Origin: Phaeodactylibacter luteus
GTDB taxonomy: Bacteria > Bacteroidota > Bacteroidia > Chitinophagales > Saprospiraceae
Direction: 5' to 3'
DNA length: 64,000 nucleotides
NCBI RefSeq assembly: GCF_007993045.1
Contig: NZ_VOOR01000001.1
Span: 186,001-250,000 of the forward strand
Below are positions 17,826 to 26,846 of this stretch, one piece after another (positions within the stretch are counted from its first letter, which is position 1; each line of letters opens with the position of its first letter). The translations under genes were made by a program, and so were the position numbers. The notes under the pieces are model-generated. The model was not told where the DNA came from. It ran no database searches and saw only the letters and a program-made list of their open reading frames with translations.

Positions 17826-18958
17826 TGGCTGCGGCAATCCTCCAAATCCTGCTGCTGCTCGGCATACCCTGGGCAGCTCAACGGCTTGCCCGCCGCGCGC
17901 TGCTGCCCGGCTGGCTTAGCCCTGTAGTGTTGTGCTATACCATAGGCATACTGGCCAGCAACACCAAGCTGCTGCCGCTAAACGATGCATGGTCAACACA
18001 TGCCACTGAAGCTGGCATACTGATGGGCATCCCCCTCTTGCTTTACAGTACCAGGCTCAGGGCGCTCTTTGCCCATGCCCGGCCGGCCCTGCTGAGCTTT
18101 GGGCTCTGCGCCCTAAGCGGGGTCACGGCAAGCAGCCTGGCAGCCTGGCACTTTGCCAGCCAGCTGCCAGAAAGCTGGCAGCTGGCTGGTATGCTCACAG
18201 GGATTTACACCGGGGGCACCCCAAATATGCAGGCGATTGGGCTTGCGCTACAAGCTCCACGGGAAACCATCATCCTGGTCAACGCGGCTGATGTGCTGTT
18301 GGGCGGCATATACCTACTGCTGCTGTCGTCCTTCCTGCCTGTTCTGCTTGGCAAAATCCTGCCAGCGTTTGCTTACCAAAGCGATGGGGCTGAGGGGCAG
18401 ACCGACCCTGTCCCCCCAGCCATGGACTACCGAGATGCAGGCATTGCTGTAGCCTTCACCCTACTCATTATCGGAGCTGCCGCAGGGCTTACTTTCCTAC
18501 TTTTTGGCCACCTCCAAGAAATTGCATTCCTGATGCTGGCCTTAACGTCCCTAAGCTTGTTGGCCACCGCCTGGGGCCGGGTGCGCAGCTGGAAGAGCAC
18601 TTTTGAGACTGGAGAATACTTCCTGCTTGTTTTCTGTGTAGGGCTCGGCATGCTTGCCGACTTTAGGGATATCATGGCAAATGGCGGCCCGATTATTGCC
18701 TTTAGCGCATTCGCTATGTTTGGCACCATCCTCCTCCACCTTTTGCTGAGCCGCTTATTCCGGATTGACCGCGATACCTTCCTCTTCACTTCCGTTGCTG
18801 CCCTTTATGGCCCCCCCTTCATCGGCCAACTGGCCAGCATTACCGGAAACCGCCAACTGATGCTGACTGGCATTGCCTTGGGCCTTCTGGGCTATGCCAT
18901 AGGCAACTATCTTGGCATCAGCCTGGCTTATCTTCTACAAGCCCTGCTCGTTGGCTAG
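17825..18958 (+). CDS. DUF819 family integral membrane protein
   Basis: 377 residues, about ten hydrophobic segments. Features shared with DUF819 (YjcL-like) proteins include GMLTGIYTGGTPNMQAIGLAL, VLLGGIYLLLLSS and, late, LYGPPFIGQLASITGN. It is presumably a transporter-like inner-membrane protein; the substrate is unknown for the family. Its ATG overlaps the stop of the AAA+ gene by one base, so the two are very likely made from one transcript. Confidence 0.88.
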   Translation: MAAAILQILLLLGIPWAAQRLARRALLPGWLSPVVLCYTIGILASNTKLLPLNDAWSTHATEAGILMGIPLLLYSTRLRALFAHARPALLSFGLCALSGVTASSLAAWHFASQLPESWQLAGMLTGIYTGGTPNMQAIGLALQAPRETIILVNAADVLLGGIYLLLLSSFLPVLLGKILPAFAYQSDGAEGQTDPVPPAMDYRDAGIAVAFTLLIIGAAAGLTFLLFGHLQEIAFLMLALTSLSLLATAWGRVRSWKSTFETGEYFLLVFCVGLGMLADFRDIMANGGPIIAFSAFAMFGTILLHLLLSRLFRIDRDTFLFTSVAALYGPPFIGQLASITGNRQLMLTGIALGLLGYAIGNYLGISLAYLLQALLVG

Positions 18959-19039
18959 CGCTGTGACTAGGGCAAATGGCTTTAGGGGCTGTGCGTTCGG
19001 CCCCTATCGTATAGAGGCCTTACAGCTGTGGCCAAAGTT

Positions 19040-19265
19040 GGCTTGTTACCTTCCCAGATAGCCCTGCTTTCCCACCTTCACAACACATTCAGGCCAAGAC
19101 TGTAAAAAAACTTTTATCCCAACTGATCCGCAAAGTGCCTTGCCTACGTAACTGCACACAAGGAGTTTGTAATTCAGTACTATATCATCATTCAGATTTA
19201 GGAACAACAAGTGCAATTTTTGGATTGTGAGATAAGCGCACTGCCTAGCGGCAGTGTGCTTTTTT
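19040..19265 (+). ncRNA. Candidate small RNA ending in a strong orphan terminator
   Basis: A stretch without a credible reading frame, ending in a terminator (19235-19265) that no nearby plus-strand gene needs: the DUF819 stop is 277 bases upstream. The sequence is more A/T-rich than the flanking genes. I see no match to a known RNA family and no clear promoter, so this could equally be a decayed gene end. Confidence 0.25.
19235..19265 (+). terminator. Strong rho-independent terminator
   Basis: AGCGCACTGCC pairs with GGCAGTGTGCT (one G/T pair) around the loop TAGC, followed by six or more T. Confidence 0.85.
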
Positions 19266-19305
19266 AATGCCTGGCTCAAGTAGCGTCAACCAAAATATCG
19301 CAGGC

Positions 19306-19506
19306 ACCTATGCTTTTCAGGCTTTAGCCTGGCATTGGCCTAGCGCTGCGAAGGGGTGGCCGAAGGCCAGCCCCGACGCCTGTAGGGCGAGGGGCCGAGC
19401 GGACAGCGAGCCCCGCAGCATAGCGGCACCTGCCTTTTGGCAGGGGCAGGCCCCTATCCTTGCGGAGGGGGCAAACCCAAATAACGACAATCTGGTTTGC
19501 GCCTGG
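19306..19506 (+). repeat. Dispersed intergenic repeat, family A, copy A3
   Basis: Near full-length forward copy, from CCTATGCTTTTCAGGC through AGCCTGGCATTGGCC, the CGAGCGGACAGCGAGCCCCG core and the CCTGCC/GGCAGG hairpin to CAATCTGGTTTGCGCC. It ends about 10 bases before the pyrF stop, filling the rest of the 557-bp gap with the candidate RNA. Confidence 0.85.
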
Positions 19507-19515
19507 CTCAAGTGG

Positions 19516-20322
19516 CTAACCAAGCAAGCTGGCCATTTCAGCCTGTAAAGCTTGAGCCGAAGCCCGGGCTTTCTCCGCAAAATCTGCCCCAGAACCTGCA
19601 TACAGGATGCCGCGGGAAGAATTGACCAATAGCCCTACATCCTCATTCGCGCCAAATCGGGTGAGCTGCTCCAGGTCTCCGCCCTGTGCGCCTACACCAG
19701 GCACCAGCAAAAAGTGATCGGGGGCAATCCGCCGGATCTCCTCGAATTTTTCCGGATGGGTCGCCCCTACCACAAACATCAGGTTGGCGGGGCTGCCCCA
19801 AGCCTGGGCCCGGCGCATGACTTTTTCAAATAGCGGCTCTCCCCCATCCTGTTGCGTGAGCTGGAAATCTTGGCTGCCTGCATTGGAGGTCAGTGCCAAC
19901 AAAATGACCCACTTCCCCTCAAACTCCAGAAAAGGCTGTACCGAGTCGATCCCCATATACGGCGCAACAGTGACCGCATCAAAACCAAGCTCCCCAAAAA
20001 AGGCCTGCGCGTACAGGCGAGAGGTGTTACCAATATCCCCGCGCTTTGCATCTGCAATCGTAAAGTGGGTATCCGGGATGTACGCCATCGTTTTTTGTAA
20101 GCTTTCCCAACCCTTAGCGCCCATCGCCTCATAAAAGGCCAGGTTGGGCTTGTAGGCCACGCACAAATCATGGGTCGCATCTATGATCTGCTGGTTGAAC
20201 GCAAAAACCGGGTCGGGCTCCCTGAGCAGATGGGCGGGGAGCCGGGCCATATCAGTATCCAAGCCTACACAAAGGTAAGAGGACTTTGCACGGATTTGCG
20301 CGATGAGTTCACTACGGGTCAT
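19516..20322 (-). CDS. pyrF: Orotidine 5'-phosphate decarboxylase
   Basis: 268 residues, catalysing the last step of UMP synthesis (OMP to UMP plus CO2). It belongs to the longer ~270-residue PyrF type. [10 protein letters not shown] near the N-terminus, the [11 protein letters not shown] catalytic motif (Asp-x-Lys-x-x-Asp) and the [16 protein letters not shown] phosphate-binding region are intact. The ATG at 20322 ([15 protein letters not shown]) is chosen because 13 further upstream residues would be atypical. It is divergent from pabB, with a 115-bp shared upstream region. Confidence 0.97.
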   Translation of the reverse strand: MTRSELIAQIRAKSSYLCVGLDTDMARLPAHLLREPDPVFAFNQQIIDATHDLCVAYKPNLAFYEAMGAKGWESLQKTMAYIPDTHFTIADAKRGDIGNTSRLYAQAFFGELGFDAVTVAPYMGIDSVQPFLEFEGKWVILLALTSNAGSQDFQLTQQDGGEPLFEKVMRRAQAWGSPANLMFVVGATHPEKFEEIRRIAPDHFLLVPGVGAQGGDLEQLTRFGANEDVGLLVNSSRGILYAGSGADFAEKARASAQALQAEMASLLG

Positions 20323-20414
20323 ACGAAAGATTTTGGGCAAAAATAAGCCAATCCGCTGCAAAACAAAGCCCTGGCCTCAGCCCAACTCTAAGGCCCTTTT
20401 CGCGTTACTATCCC

Positions 20415-20422
20415 TATCTTTG
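20415..20422 (+). promoter_or_regulatory. Candidate -7 element (TATCTTTG) for pabB-pabC
   Basis: Exact TAnnTTTG match 16 bases upstream of the pabB ATG; no TTTG is seen at the -33 position, so the call rests on the -7 element alone. Confidence 0.4.
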
Positions 20423-20437
20423 CCGTCATTAAGCTCA

Positions 20438-21463
20438 ATGAAGACGTATATGGACAAACAACTGCTCGACCCCTGCTCCCTTTCTGAAGCCCAAAGGCGG
20501 ATGAACACCTGGGGGGCGATGGGGCAGCCCTTCGTTTTCCTCATCGACTTTGAAATGCGAAAGCCGATCGTGGCCCCTGCACACCTAATGGACGAGTCCC
20601 GTTTCCTTTGCCAAATAGGCAGGGCGGACAAGCCCGCCCCCCCGCTTATGAAAGGCTATCACTTTAGGCGGCAGCCTATCCCTATAGCGAGCTACCAGCA
20701 AGCTTTTGAAATGGCGCAGCGCGAAATCAAAGCGGGCAACTCCTACCTGCTCAACCTGACCTTCCCCACTTTGCTGCAGACTAATCTTACCCTTAGGGAT
20801 ATTTTCCGCCTAAGCACTGCCCGCTACAGGGTCTACCTAAAAGGGCAGTTCACCTGTTTTTCACCGGAGACTTTTGTCAAGATAGACCCCAACGGGTACA
20901 TCTATTCTTACCCGATGAAAGGCACTGCTACGGATACAGGCCCGGAGGCGGAGGCCCTCCTGCTTCAAGACCCCAAAGAACAAGCTGAGCATGCCACTAT
21001 CGTAGACCTGATCCGCAATGACCTGAGCATGGTGGCTAAACAGGTACGCGTAACGCGCTACCGATACGTGGAGCGGCTGTCTACCCACAAAGGGGGGCTG
21101 TTGCAGAGCAGCACCGAAATCCGCGGAAAGCTGCCATCCAACTACCGGAGTGCTCTGGGCGACCTTCTCCTTTCCCTTTTGCCAGCAGGCTCCATAAGCG
21201 GAGCGCCCAAAGCCAAAACAGTCGCTATCATACAAGAAGCTGAACAACAGGAAAGGGGGTATTACACCGGCGTTTGCGGGCTCTTCGATGGGCAGGCGCT
21301 CGATAGCGGTGTAATGATCCGTTATATCGAGGAACGGGAAGGGCAGCGCTACTTCCGATCGGGCGGAGGCATCACCGCCCGGAGCCAAATGAGGGCAGAA
21401 TACGAGGAAATGATAGCTAAAGCCTACCTCCCTTTTGCGACAGTACCCCACCCCGCTTTATGA
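20438..21463 (+). CDS. pabB: Aminodeoxychorismate synthase component I (PabB-like)
   Basis: 341-residue chorismate-utilising enzyme. The N-terminal part is short, and the catalytic domain runs from about residue 85: AGNSYLLNLTFPT, FSPETFVKI, YPMKGTA, DLIRNDLSMVAK, GSISGAPKAKT, RGYYTGVCG and FRSGGGITARSQ, the standard order in PabB/TrpE/MenF. The neighbouring class-IV aminotransferase makes PabB (aminodeoxychorismate for folate) the best assignment. ATG 20438 follows a -7 element; a longer upstream frame overlaps pyrF and is rejected. The stop overlaps the next start (ATGA, 4 bases). Confidence 0.93.
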   Translation: MKTYMDKQLLDPCSLSEAQRRMNTWGAMGQPFVFLIDFEMRKPIVAPAHLMDESRFLCQIGRADKPAPPLMKGYHFRRQPIPIASYQQAFEMAQREIKAGNSYLLNLTFPTLLQTNLTLRDIFRLSTARYRVYLKGQFTCFSPETFVKIDPNGYIYSYPMKGTATDTGPEAEALLLQDPKEQAEHATIVDLIRNDLSMVAKQVRVTRYRYVERLSTHKGGLLQSSTEIRGKLPSNYRSALGDLLLSLLPAGSISGAPKAKTVAIIQEAEQQERGYYTGVCGLFDGQALDSGVMIRYIEEREGQRYFRSGGGITARSQMRAEYEEMIAKAYLPFATVPHPAL

Positions 21464-22077
21464 AACCGGTCTTCATAGAAAGCATCTGCTGCGAAGGCAG
21501 GCAGCTGCAGCGTACCGCCCTGCACCAGGAAAGGGCAGCACGGACGGTACAGGCCGTGTGGGGCTGCCCTCCACAGTTTGACTTCAGCCACATCAGCCTT
21601 CCTGCTGATACCGGGCCAGGGCGCTACAAATGCCGCGTGGCCTACCAAGAGGAAATCGTCAGCCTTAGTTTCACCCCCTATGCTATCCGCCCCGTAAGGT
21701 CCCTCAAGGCAGTGGAAGCCCCCCCAACGCTAGACTATACCTTCAAATCCGCTGACCGCTCGGCCCTCGAGGCGCTCTTCGGTAAACGGGGCGGTAAGGA
21801 TGACATCCTCATTACCCGAAATGGCTACCTGACCGATACGTATTATGCCAATATTGCGCTCTGGGACGGGTGGGCCTGGTATACACCCGACAAACCGCTG
21901 CTGGCAGGCACCCGCAGGGCTTCGCTTTTGGCCTCAGGCCAGATTATCGCTGCCCCGCTGCACATTAAAGATTTGCAAGCGTTTACACAAGTAGCGCTGT
22001 TCAATGCTATGATGGGCCTTGGCGAAGGCCCCGTGGTCGCTACCACAGCCGTTGAGCACAGTTTCACAAAAAAATAA
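21460..22077 (+). CDS. pabC: Aminodeoxychorismate lyase-like class IV aminotransferase
   Basis: 205 residues, shorter than BCAT-type enzymes. The likely PLP-Lys lies in GPGRYKCRVAY, and ILITRNGYLTDTYYANIALWDG and LLAGTRRASLLASG give the cofactor and substrate regions. Its position after pabB with a 4-base ATGA overlap supports a role in p-aminobenzoate release for folate synthesis. Some short class-IV proteins of this kind are annotated only as aminotransferases, so the exact reaction is inferred. Confidence 0.85.
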   Translation: MKPVFIESICCEGRQLQRTALHQERAARTVQAVWGCPPQFDFSHISLPADTGPGRYKCRVAYQEEIVSLSFTPYAIRPVRSLKAVEAPPTLDYTFKSADRSALEALFGKRGGKDDILITRNGYLTDTYYANIALWDGWAWYTPDKPLLAGTRRASLLASGQIIAAPLHIKDLQAFTQVALFNAMMGLGEGPVVATTAVEHSFTKK

Positions 22078-22133
22078 AGCCTGCCGGTGCACGGCTGCGG
22101 CCGAAAACGCATACCTTCCCCCGGTAGAAAGCA

Positions 22134-23579
22134 ATGCAACCAATGAAATCCAAACTTATCCGCCCCGGACAATTTGAGCCGGCAGACCACTGGTACGCCA
22201 AAGCACTGAATGCTACCATACACCCAATGATCTCCTTTTTCCTACACTTGGACCAGGAGCGCATCATCAAACGGTATTGCCACCTCCACCCTATTGTCAA
22301 GCCTGACGTGCTCAGGCAGCTGCTGAAGTACAAGCCCAAATACTTTGTATGGGCTGGAGCCGACCTCATGCACGTGACCAACGAAAAGGGCAAGCGGCAG
22401 ATGGTCATTATTGAAAACAACTCCTGCCCTTCCGGGCAAAAGTCGATGCCCCTGCTCGACGACAATCAGGAGCAGGGTGGCTACAAACTGCTCATGGAGC
22501 GCACTATACTCCCCCTTTCAAAAGCACGCCGTGGAGGGCTGAAGGGGGAGCTGGCCGTCATCTACGACAAGAACCCAATGGAGGCTTCCGGCTATGCCAA
22601 AGCCATGGCCGACGCCTTCCAAGAGCCCGTGCACTATGTGTCCTTTTACCAAGACGACCCCTCCCCTGCCGTGCGCATTAAGGACGGCATGTTGTACGTG
22701 CTTGGGGAGGACCAGGAATGGCATGCCATACGCACGGCCTTCCGCTACCTGACCCAAAGCCCTTGGACCCGGCTGCCTATCATGTCCAAAACGCAGATCT
22801 TCAACCCTATTGTGGCTTGCCTTGCGGGGGGGCGCAACAAAATGCTGGCTTCTAAAGCCTACAATTTTTTCAATGCTGAGCTGGAAGGCAGCGGGCTCGA
22901 AATCTTGACCCCGGAGACCATCTGGGACGTCAGCCTCGAAGAAGTGCCCCTTTGGGTCAACCGTATGGGCGGGCAGGCCGTAGTCAAAAACCCCTACAGC
23001 AATGCAGGCCAGGGGGTTTATACCATCGTAAATGAAGAGGAGCTCAAGGCTTTCATGACCAACGACTTCCACTACCGCCGCTTCATCGTGCAGTCGCTGA
23101 TCGGCAATTACAATTGGAGCTCTACTGGCAGCAAGGGCAAATTATACCACATTGGGACCGTGCCCAGCTCCAAAGGCAATACCTATGTAGCCGATATCCG
23201 CATGATGGTCAGCTATACCGCTCAGGGCATCCGCCCGCTTTCCATCTATGCCCGCAGGGCGGCAAAGCCCCTGGCCGACCACATTGAGGACGGTACCAGC
23301 TCTTGGGACATGCTGGGCACCAACCTTTCCATCAAAGAAAGCGACAACAATTGGGGCTCGGATACCAACCGCCTTATGCTCATGGACCGGCGCGACTTCA
23401 ACAAGCTCGGCATAGGGCTCGATGACCTGGTAGATGCCTACATCCAAACCGTAACTTCCATGGTTGCCATCGACAAATTGGCGATTCAGTTGTTTAACTC
23501 AAAAAACAAATTCCGCACACGCCTTTTCCGCTCGCTTGACGACGACAAGGCGCTGCTTGATGAAATTCTGCTTCAGTAA
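22134..23579 (+). CDS. ATP-grasp-like protein of unknown substrate
   Basis: 481 residues, or 478 if the second ATG at 22143 is used. Soluble, no signal peptide. VIIENNSCPSGQKSMPLLDD, the central WVNRMGGQAVVKNPYSNAGQGVYTIV and later YVADIRMMVSYTAQGIRPLSIYARRA have the look of an ATP-grasp fold: a Lys- and Gly-rich nucleotide loop followed by an acidic/basic metal and substrate region. This is inferred from pattern, and I do not recognise the family name. Its TAA is followed immediately by the ATG of an MscS channel gene, so the pair is surely cotranscribed. Confidence 0.7.
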   Translation: MQPMKSKLIRPGQFEPADHWYAKALNATIHPMISFFLHLDQERIIKRYCHLHPIVKPDVLRQLLKYKPKYFVWAGADLMHVTNEKGKRQMVIIENNSCPSGQKSMPLLDDNQEQGGYKLLMERTILPLSKARRGGLKGELAVIYDKNPMEASGYAKAMADAFQEPVHYVSFYQDDPSPAVRIKDGMLYVLGEDQEWHAIRTAFRYLTQSPWTRLPIMSKTQIFNPIVACLAGGRNKMLASKAYNFFNAELEGSGLEILTPETIWDVSLEEVPLWVNRMGGQAVVKNPYSNAGQGVYTIVNEEELKAFMTNDFHYRRFIVQSLIGNYNWSSTGSKGKLYHIGTVPSSKGNTYVADIRMMVSYTAQGIRPLSIYARRAAKPLADHIEDGTSSWDMLGTNLSIKESDNNWGSDTNRLMLMDRRDFNKLGIGLDDLVDAYIQTVTSMVAIDKLAIQLFNSKNKFRTRLFRSLDDDKALLDEILLQ

Positions 23580-24446
23580 ATGGAAAAATGGCTGAAAACT
23601 TTTGAGCCGGCAGGGCTATTCCTTGGCACCATTATCGGTACCATCATCATTGCGGCCACCCTCAACTGGCTGTTCCGGCGCTTCATCCAACGCTCTACCC
23701 TCATCATCAGGAACGACCCCACCAACTACGTCTTCCTGCGCCACGCCATCACGGGGCTAGTCTATTGCGTGGGCTTTGGCTGGGCCATTTACAACCTCCC
23801 GGATATGCGGGCCATCGCCAATTCCCTGCTCGCTGGCGCTGGCATACTCGCCGTAGCTGTCGGCTTCGCTTCCCAACATGCGCTGGGCAATATCATCAGC
23901 GGGGTCTTTATTGTCGTCTTCAAGCCTTTCCGCGTCAACGACCGGCTGCGTTTCCAAAGCGGGCTGGGCGGCGTAGTAGAGGACATCACCCTGCGGCATG
24001 TCGTGATCCGGGATTTCGAAAACCGCCGCATCATCATCCCCAATTCCAAGATCAGCGAGGAGGTCATCGTCAACGCTGACTTCGGGGAGGACAAAATCTG
24101 CAAATGGGTAGAAGCCGCCATCAGCTATGAATCCGACCATCAGCTGGCCAAAGCCATCATGCGGGAAGAGGCTGAGGCTCATCCGCTCTGCCTTGACAAC
24201 CGGAAGCCAGAGGATATCGAACAGGGGGAGCCCATCGTACAGGTACGGCTCATTGCCCTCGAAGAGAATGGCGCACGCCTGCGGGCTTACGTATGGGCAA
24301 AGGATAGTGCGGAAGCCTTCAGCATGGGCTGCGACCTCATGGAGAAGTACAAGGAGCGGTTTACAGCTGCAGGTATAGCCTTTGCCTACCCCAAAAGGGT
24401 GATGATCTACCCCGGAGACAAAGATGATGCCACAATGCCTAAGTAG
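23580..24446 (+). CDS. MscS-family mechanosensitive channel (second paralogue)
   Basis: 288 residues with three N-terminal membrane helices. The TM3 pore pattern is SLLAGAGILAVAVGFASQHALGNIISG, followed by the beta domain (VNDRLRFQSGLGGVVEDITLRHVVIRDFENRRIIIPN) and a C-terminal alpha-beta domain. It starts at the base directly after the stop of the ATP-grasp-like gene. It differs clearly in sequence from the MscS protein at 13817, so this is not a recent duplication. Confidence 0.92.
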   Translation: MEKWLKTFEPAGLFLGTIIGTIIIAATLNWLFRRFIQRSTLIIRNDPTNYVFLRHAITGLVYCVGFGWAIYNLPDMRAIANSLLAGAGILAVAVGFASQHALGNIISGVFIVVFKPFRVNDRLRFQSGLGGVVEDITLRHVVIRDFENRRIIIPNSKISEEVIVNADFGEDKICKWVEAAISYESDHQLAKAIMREEAEAHPLCLDNRKPEDIEQGEPIVQVRLIALEENGARLRAYVWAKDSAEAFSMGCDLMEKYKERFTAAGIAFAYPKRVMIYPGDKDDATMPK

Positions 24447-24675
24447 AAGTGCAAAAAAAAGCCACACAAGATTGACCTGCGCGGCTTGCAAAAGATTAGT
24501 ATGAAAAAACTCTACACCTATAAACTGACTCCCCTCTGTATTGTTGCCCATTTCCGCTTGGAAAATTAGCACACTAAACATTTAAGTAGGATTGCCGACA
24601 ATTCAGGGTACCATTTGGCAGCTTGCTCTTTGACAAAGGTCATCGGAAAAGCCTGGCCTGCACAGTATCATGTGC
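24447..24675. other. Intergenic gap before repeat A4
   Basis: Together with repeat A4 and the fhs leader this makes a 481-bp gap. It contains only a 22-codon frame (24501-24569, starting MKKLYTYKLTPL) that could be a leader peptide or a gene remnant; nothing supports expression. Confidence 0.3.
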
Positions 24676-24832
24676 CGCGCAAACCAGATAATCGTTTTCC
24701 TGGGCCTGCCCTTGCACAATTTGATGGGGCCACCCCTGCCTAACGGACAGGGGCGCTACGCTCCGGGGCTCGCTTCCCGCTCGGCCCTATCGGGCCTGCC
24801 GCCCCTTCGCATCGCTTGTCCGGTGCCACCGC
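24676..24832 (-). repeat. Dispersed intergenic repeat, family A, copy A4
   Basis: Reverse copy starting GCGCAAACCAGATAATCG (the far end of the family) through CACCCCTGCC/GGACAGGGGC and GGCTCGCTTCCCGCTCG to GCATCGCTTGTCCGGTGCC. The frame of fhs is accidentally open through it, giving a false N-terminal extension. Confidence 0.8.
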
Positions 24833-24927
24833 TGAAGCCGGCAAGCTCAGAAAACCTGCATCGCCCCCTGACAACTGCCCCCTTGCAGGGCCCTTGTTTT
24901 GAACCTAACCAAATTCAACTTACCAAT

Positions 24928-26592
24928 ATGAACCATGATATTCAGATTGCCCGAGCAGCTCAATTGGAAGACATCGGACAGATTGCAAGCCGCCTTGGGC
25001 TTTCGGAAGATGACCTTGAGCGCTATGGAAAGTACAAAGCCAAACTCCCGCTGAGGCTGATCCGGCGGGAAGGCCCACAAGGAAAACTAATTTTAGTGAC
25101 GGCTATCTCGCCCACCCCTGCCGGAGAAGGCAAGACCACCGTATCTATTGGCCTCAGCCAAGGGCTGAACCATCTGGGAAGGAAGGTAGCCGTAGTGCTA
25201 CGGGAGCCCTCCCTTGGCCCTGTATTTGGCATCAAAGGAGGTGCAGCCGGCGGGGGGCAGTCTCAAGTGTTGCCTATGGAAGACATCAACCTCCACTTCA
25301 CAGGAGACTTCTCCGCTATTGAAAAAGCGCACAACCTCTTGGCTGCCCTCATCGACAACAACCTGCAGAGCAAAAGCCGCAGCCTTGGGATAGACCCCCG
25401 TACGGTGTTGTGGAAACGGGTCATGGACATGAACGACCGCGCCCTGCGCCACACGGTGATCGGCCTCGGGGGCACTGGCGGGGGCATGCCCCGGGAGTCG
25501 GGCTTCGACATCACTGCCGCCTCCGAGATCATGGCCATCCTTTGCCTGAGCGAGAGCCTGAGCGGCCTCAAAGAACGCCTGGGCAACATCTTTGTCGGGT
25601 TCACCTTTGACAAAAAGCCCGTTTACGCCCGCGACTTGCACGCACAAGGCGCAATGGCCGCACTGCTCAGAGACGCCATTAAGCCCAACCTCGTACAGGC
25701 TATAGAAGGCGTGCCTGCCATTATCCACGGCGGGCCGTTTGCCAATATTGCACAAGGCACCAATAGCGTACTCGCAACCCGTATGGGGCTCAGCCTGGCC
25801 GATTATGTAGTGACAGAAGCCGGGTTTGGGGCAGACCTCGGAGCCGAAAAGTTCTTGGACATCAAATGCCAGAGTGCAGGCCTCGCCCCAGACGCGGCCG
25901 TATTGGTCGCTACCATCCGCGCGCTCAAATACCATGGGGGCGTCGCCCTGCCCGATCTTGGGCAGCCCAACCCCGAAGCAGTCGCCAATGGGCTGCCCAA
26001 CTTGGAAAAACACCTGGACAACCTCCGAGGCTTCGGGCTGAACGCCGTGGTTGCCCTCAACCGGTTTGGGGCAGATACCGAAGCAGAAATACAGGTAGTA
26101 GCAGAGGCTTGCCGAAAGTACGGTGTCCGGTTTGCGATTTCAGAAGCCTGGGGCAAGGGCGGAAATGGCGCGGCCGGCTTAGCAGAGCAGGTGCTCGCTG
26201 CTGCAAACGAGGGCAGCCACTTCAAACCGCTATACGAATGGGAAACGCCACTGAAAAGCAAGATCGAGCGGATTGCACAAAGGATTTATGGGGCAGAGGG
26301 GGTCGTATACAGTAAGCGGGCCGAGCGCGACCTGAAACGGGCCGAGCGCCTAGGCCTATCGGACCTCCCCATTTGCATGGCAAAAACCCAAAAGTCTTTG
26401 TCCGACGACCCCTCTCTCATCGGCCGGCCAACTGGGTTTGACATCCACATCCGAGAAGTAGAAATCGCTGCAGGCGCAGGCTTCATCATCCCCATTAGCG
26501 GGGACATCATGCGCATGCCGGGGCTGCCAGCCACCCCTTCTGCAGAGCAGATCGACATCAATGAAGAGGGGGAAATTACGGGCCTGTTCTAA
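24928..26592 (+). CDS. fhs: Formate-tetrahydrofolate ligase
   Basis: 554 residues, normal for the family. It makes 10-formyl-THF from formate, ATP and THF for one-carbon metabolism. P-loop TPAGEGKTT, the GPVFGIKGGAAGGGQSQV region, LHFTGD and the terminal PISGDIMRMPGLP signature are all present. The open frame begins at 24670, but those first 86 codons run through repeat A4, and homologues start at MNHDIQIARAAQ, hence ATG 24928. It converges on a small minus-strand gene with a 4-base overlap of coding ends. Confidence 0.97.
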   Translation: MNHDIQIARAAQLEDIGQIASRLGLSEDDLERYGKYKAKLPLRLIRREGPQGKLILVTAISPTPAGEGKTTVSIGLSQGLNHLGRKVAVVLREPSLGPVFGIKGGAAGGGQSQVLPMEDINLHFTGDFSAIEKAHNLLAALIDNNLQSKSRSLGIDPRTVLWKRVMDMNDRALRHTVIGLGGTGGGMPRESGFDITAASEIMAILCLSESLSGLKERLGNIFVGFTFDKKPVYARDLHAQGAMAALLRDAIKPNLVQAIEGVPAIIHGGPFANIAQGTNSVLATRMGLSLADYVVTEAGFGADLGAEKFLDIKCQSAGLAPDAAVLVATIRALKYHGGVALPDLGQPNPEAVANGLPNLEKHLDNLRGFGLNAVVALNRFGADTEAEIQVVAEACRKYGVRFAISEAWGKGGNGAAGLAEQVLAAANEGSHFKPLYEWETPLKSKIERIAQRIYGAEGVVYSKRAERDLKRAERLGLSDLPICMAKTQKSLSDDPSLIGRPTGFDIHIREVEIAAGAGFIIPISGDIMRMPGLPATPSAEQIDINEEGEITGLF

Positions 26593-26846
26593 TCCGCCCT
26601 GCTGTCCTCGTCTAGCAGGTGGTCCTCTATCCGGCTGCCTGCCCTCAAACGGTGGAGCTTTTCCTGACAGGCTTCACAATTGCCAAGGTGGGTAATCAAC
26701 TGCCGGTGCTCCGGGCTGCCCCCCCGGAGCTTCCCCCGCCAAAAAGCTGTGATGACTTCATCTGGCGGACAGGCATATACCTTCATGACCTGGCGTACGC
26801 CCTGCCATACAATGAATACGCTGATCAACAGAAAAATACTTAACAC
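26589..26846 (-). CDS. Small membrane protein with anti-sigma-like zinc-finger motif
   Basis: 85 residues starting at GTG: one N-terminal membrane helix, then a cytoplasmic-looking tail with H-L-G-N-C-E-A-C, i.e. the H-x3-C-x2-C arrangement of zinc-binding anti-sigma (ZAS-like) domains. In known anti-sigma factors the order is zinc domain then membrane helix, so this reversed order is unusual and the role is uncertain. No sigma-factor gene is adjacent. An internal ATG at 26786 would remove the helix. Confidence 0.5.
   Translation of the reverse strand: MLSIFLLISVFIVWQGVRQVMKVYACPPDEVITAFWRGKLRGGSPEHRQLITHLGNCEACQEKLHRLRAGSRIEDHLLDEDSRAD

Noticed and set aside
24670-24927. N-terminal extension of formate-THF ligase
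   Set aside because: These 86 codons run through a reverse copy of repeat A; the same translated pattern appears at other repeat copies, so it is not protein.
26589-26846. Assignment as a true anti-sigma factor
   Set aside because: The H-x3-C-x2-C motif fits, but the domain order is reversed and no sigma gene is adjacent; kept only as a motif-bearing membrane protein.
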